Source: Microcaldota archaeon (GTDB lineage Archaea > Micrarchaeota > Micrarchaeia > Anstonellales > Bilamarchaeaceae). Taken from it: a stretch of 6,683 nucleotides of DNA. Positions 4,933 through 6,683 of the stretch are shown here, one piece after another (position 1 is the first letter of the stretch; each line of letters starts with the position of its first letter). Below the pieces are notes generated by a model that saw nothing but the letters and a program-made list of their open reading frames with translations, had not been told where the DNA came from and did not search any database. A program made the translations under genes and the position numbers. The DNA lies in assembly GCA_021823425.1 (NCBI GenBank), contig JAKANX010000056.1, positions 1 through 6,683 of the forward strand, in the 5' to 3' direction.

Positions 4933-5793
4933 ATGTCCGTAATCACTAAAACAGACCTCAAGCTGCCGTTCCTCCACAGGGGAAAAGTGAGGGACACTTA
5001 CGAATTCGACGGCAATCTTCTAATCGTCTCAACGGACCGTGTGAGCGCGTTTGATTCAGTATTCGCCGAAGGAATCCCGAAAAAAGGCGCTGTTCTCAAT
5101 CAATTGTCCGCCTTCTGGTTCAAGAAGACCAAAAGCATAATAGAAAACCATTTTATCACCGACGCGATGCCCGAGCACCTCAAGGCAATGCAGGGCCGCG
5201 CGATGATAGTGAAGAGGGCAAAACTAATCCCCATGGAAGCCGTAGTGAGGGGCTACCTCACAGGAAGCGGCTGGAAGGAATACAAGGAAAAAGGCACTTT
5301 GGCGGGAATAAAACTGCCCGCAGGACTGAAGAACGGCTCAAAGCTCCCCGAACCCCAATTCACTCCCTCCACCAAAGCAGAGTCAGGCCACGACATAAAT
5401 ATTTCCGTGGAAGAAGCGGAAAAGATGTTCGGAAAGGAGGCAGCGGATTTCGTGAAAAAGAGCGCAATTTCCCTATACAAATTCGCGCATGATTACCTAT
5501 TGACAAAAGGGTTAGTATTAGCCGATACGAAGTTCGAATTCGGCTACGTGGGAAGCAAAATCATCCTCATAGACGAGGCGATAACCCCTGATTCCTCAAG
5601 GTACTGGCTGAAGGAGCAGTACGACAAGGGAATACTGGAAAGCATGGACAAGCAGTTCCTCAGAAACTATTTGGAAAGCAGCGGATGGAACAAGGAACCC
5701 CCTGCCCCGGCGCTGCCCGAGGAAATAATTGAAAAGACATCTGAACGGTACAAGGCGGCATACAAGATGATTACTGGGGAAGAAGTGAAATGA
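4933..5793 (+). CDS. purC: SAICAR synthetase (purine biosynthesis)
   Basis: PurC (phosphoribosylaminoimidazole-succinocarboxamide synthase) joins CAIR and aspartate using ATP in de novo purine synthesis, in the cytoplasm. The 286-residue product shows all family blocks in order: 'HRGKVRDTYEFDG' (nucleotide-binding start), 'IVSTDRVSAFDSV', 'VVRGYLTGSGWKEY', 'PQFTPSTKAESGHD', 'LADTKFEFG' and 'LIDEAITPDSSRYW'. Both classical signatures (around VVRGYLTGS and LADTKFEFG) are intact, so it should be active. At 286 residues it matches the longer PurC form found in yeast and some bacteria rather than the roughly 240-residue form usual in bacteria and many archaea. Transfer from bacteria is possible but not shown by the sequence alone. 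No other pur gene adjoins it, and it has its own promoter and ribosome-binding site. The TGA is followed with no gap by the stop of the convergent rnp3. Confidence 0.96.
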   Translation: MSVITKTDLKLPFLHRGKVRDTYEFDGNLLIVSTDRVSAFDSVFAEGIPKKGAVLNQLSAFWFKKTKSIIENHFITDAMPEHLKAMQGRAMIVKRAKLIPMEAVVRGYLTGSGWKEYKEKGTLAGIKLPAGLKNGSKLPEPQFTPSTKAESGHDINISVEEAEKMFGKEAADFVKKSAISLYKFAHDYLLTKGLVLADTKFEFGYVGSKIILIDEAITPDSSRYWLKEQYDKGILESMDKQFLRNYLESSGWNKEPPAPALPEEIIEKTSERYKAAYKMITGEEVK

Positions 5794-6252
5794 CTATCCC
5801 AAATAGAGTCCCAATCTCTCAAGCCCGAAGCGAGCCTGCCCGTAATTGAGCCCTACAAGACCGGCGATGTGGCACAATTCATGAGCCGTCCGAATGGAAA
5901 ATTCGTCCTTAGCAAAGGAAGCAATAACGAATGGAACCTCGTATTTTACGCAAATCCGTAAAAACCGTCGCATCTTCGCAAGCTCAACCGCGCGCTTGAA
6001 TCCGTTGCTTTCAATAAGCCGCCCGAGGTCAATTAGGAACGCGGCGCTGCTCTTCTCTGAAAATTGCTTCATCAGCCCTATATCCTCTTTATATTCATCA
6101 AGCAAAATCAGGATTTTCCGGTTCCTGAGCTTCATCGCCTCCTCGAGATTCGGAGCTTTCGCTATCCGGTTTTTCACGTCGTCAAGAAAATAGAGCTTGG
6201 AAAAAGAAAAAGGAACGGGCGCAATTCCCTGCGCCCGGATTATGTCAAACAT
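5794..6252 (-). CDS. rnp3: Short RNase P protein component 3 (Rpp30 family)
   Basis: The 152-residue product matches the C-terminal part of archaeal Rpp30/Rnp3, a TIM-barrel-like subunit that helps RNase P RNA process tRNA 5' ends. Its segment 'KYEVPFVIASFAKDEFSIRTAHELCHIAGLVGLNYGQAR' (about 104-142, given here only as key positions: K-Y at the start, S-A/S-F-A, R-T near the middle, G-L-V-G-L) lines up with the conserved 'K-Y-K-V...SSA...D-V-R...D-L...G-V-V-I-G...QAK' region. The preceding 'SNGFKRAVELAKMRRFL' fits 'SNPYERANLL'. At 152 residues it is well short of the roughly 210-240 usual, with the loss in the N-terminal and middle strands. The ATG at 6252 overlaps the rpl15e stop by 8 nt, so translation is probably coupled. 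The rpl15e-rnp3 order is common in archaea and supports the call. The stop abuts that of purC. Confidence 0.8.
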   Translation of the reverse strand: MFDIIRAQGIAPVPFSFSKLYFLDDVKNRIAKAPNLEEAMKLRNRKILILLDEYKEDIGLMKQFSEKSSAAFLIDLGRLIESNGFKRAVELAKMRRFLRICVKYEVPFVIASFAKDEFSIRTAHELCHIAGLVGLNYGQARFGLERLGLYLG

Positions 6253-6683
6253 TCCTAGTTTGCCTCGTCACCCTCCTGCCGAGGTTGTTGCGAATCGGGT
6301 CCTTCTTCTCGGGCCTGAGCTTGTCCGAGCCGCTCGTGCGGAGGCCGCGCGCTTTCCTCATCTGCGATGTAAGTCCGCGGAAAGCCCTTCCCCTGTTCGA
6401 AACTGCGGTGATGTCCTTCACGAGCATCGGGTCCACCATTATTATCTCGAAGAACTGGTAGTTCCCGTCCTCGCCGACCCAGTATGAATTCAAAACCTCC
6501 AGGTTCCTGTAAACGCGCGCAGCCCTCTGCTCTGCCATCGCCTGGTGGGAAATCTGAGGCTGCACGAAGAGGTAGTTGTGCCTCGGCTTCCTTCCGCCCC
6601 AGGTCTTCTGCCTCTTTCGCCTTCCCTTCTCCATGCGCGCGCGCACTATCACATATCCGTTCTTGGCCTTGTAGCCGAGGTTC
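6245..6683 (-). CDS. rpl15e: 50S ribosomal protein L15e (partial, 5' end beyond window)
   Basis: A minus-strand frame is open to the right edge (first full codon at 6682-6680) and stops at TGA 6247-6245, giving 145 visible residues. They match L15e of the archaeal/eukaryotic large ribosomal subunit: 'NLGYKAKNGYVIVRARM', then 'GRKPRHN', 'AEQRAARVYRNLEVLNSYWV', 'GEDGNYQFFEIIMVDP', 'NRGRAFRGLTS' and 'ARGLR'. The strongly basic tail is typical of an rRNA-binding protein. About 50 N-terminal residues are probably missing, judging from the usual length of about 190. An internal GTG at 6652-6650 should not be taken as the start, because conserved sequence continues upstream of it. The stop lies inside the start region of rnp3, marking a co-transcribed pair. 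Confidence 0.96.
   Translation of the reverse strand, partial: NLGYKAKNGYVIVRARMEKGRRKRQKTWGGRKPRHNYLFVQPQISHQAMAEQRAARVYRNLEVLNSYWVGEDGNYQFFEIIMVDPMLVKDITAVSNRGRAFRGLTSQMRKARGLRTSGSDKLRPEKKDPIRNNLGRRVTRQTRNV

Noticed and set aside
4924..4935. GTG at 4924 as the purC start
   Set aside because: It falls inside the GGTGA ribosome-binding element. ATG 4933 has correct spacing, and the added three residues are not conserved family sequence.
6650..6652. GTG at 6652 as the rpl15e start
   Set aside because: Conserved L15e sequence (NLGYKAKNGY) continues upstream to the window edge in the same frame, so the gene is simply cut by the window.
1..6683. CRISPR array, tRNA, insertion sequence or phage module
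   Set aside because: No regularly spaced repeats, no cloverleaf with a T-loop GTTC match in context, no transposase motifs and no terminal repeats were found on reading both strands.

Overview
The window looks like a piece of an archaeal chromosome. The evidence is the ribosomal protein L15e gene, which is absent from bacteria, followed by the RNase P protein Rpp30 in the conserved archaeal order. A diphthamide synthase (Dph2) gene points the same way, as do TATA-like boxes 25-30 nt upstream of several starts and two apparently leaderless genes. The compact genes, minimal spacers and shortened Rpp30 would suit a streamlined lineage such as a DPANN archaeon, but the lineage is inference.

Layout from left to right. 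Positions 1-222 (+) are the 3' end of a phosphoenolpyruvate synthase gene, closed by three T5 tracts. Positions 241-1287 (-) encode an unfamiliar protein with a possible RelA/SpoT-like HD phosphohydrolase core. An 85-nt divergent promoter region separates it from dph2 (1373-2266, +). A 118-nt spacer with a 7-bp hairpin follows, then a small, charged, unrecognised protein (2385-2708, +). A two-gene minus-strand unit comes next: a B12-binding/radical SAM enzyme (3255-4745) and, 4 nt further on, an IPP-isomerase-like Nudix protein (2705-3250). A 178-nt divergent intergenic region leads to purC (4933-5793, +). The window closes with a minus-strand unit of rpl15e (partial, 6245-6683) and a short rnp3/Rpp30 gene (5794-6252), whose ends overlap by 8 nt.

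Most genes are housekeeping: gluconeogenesis (ppsA), EF-2 modification (dph2), purine synthesis (purC), tRNA 5' processing (rnp3) and translation (rpl15e). The radical SAM/Nudix pair stands out. It is visibly AT-richer than its surroundings, has its own promoter region, and carries unusual residues in the Nudix box, so it is the best candidate for an accessory or acquired function. The HD-like protein is the second point of interest. Two convergent gene pairs have no 3' spacer: one overlaps by 4 nt and the other abuts stop to stop. No tRNA, CRISPR array, insertion sequence or phage gene was seen. No spacer exceeds 300 nt.
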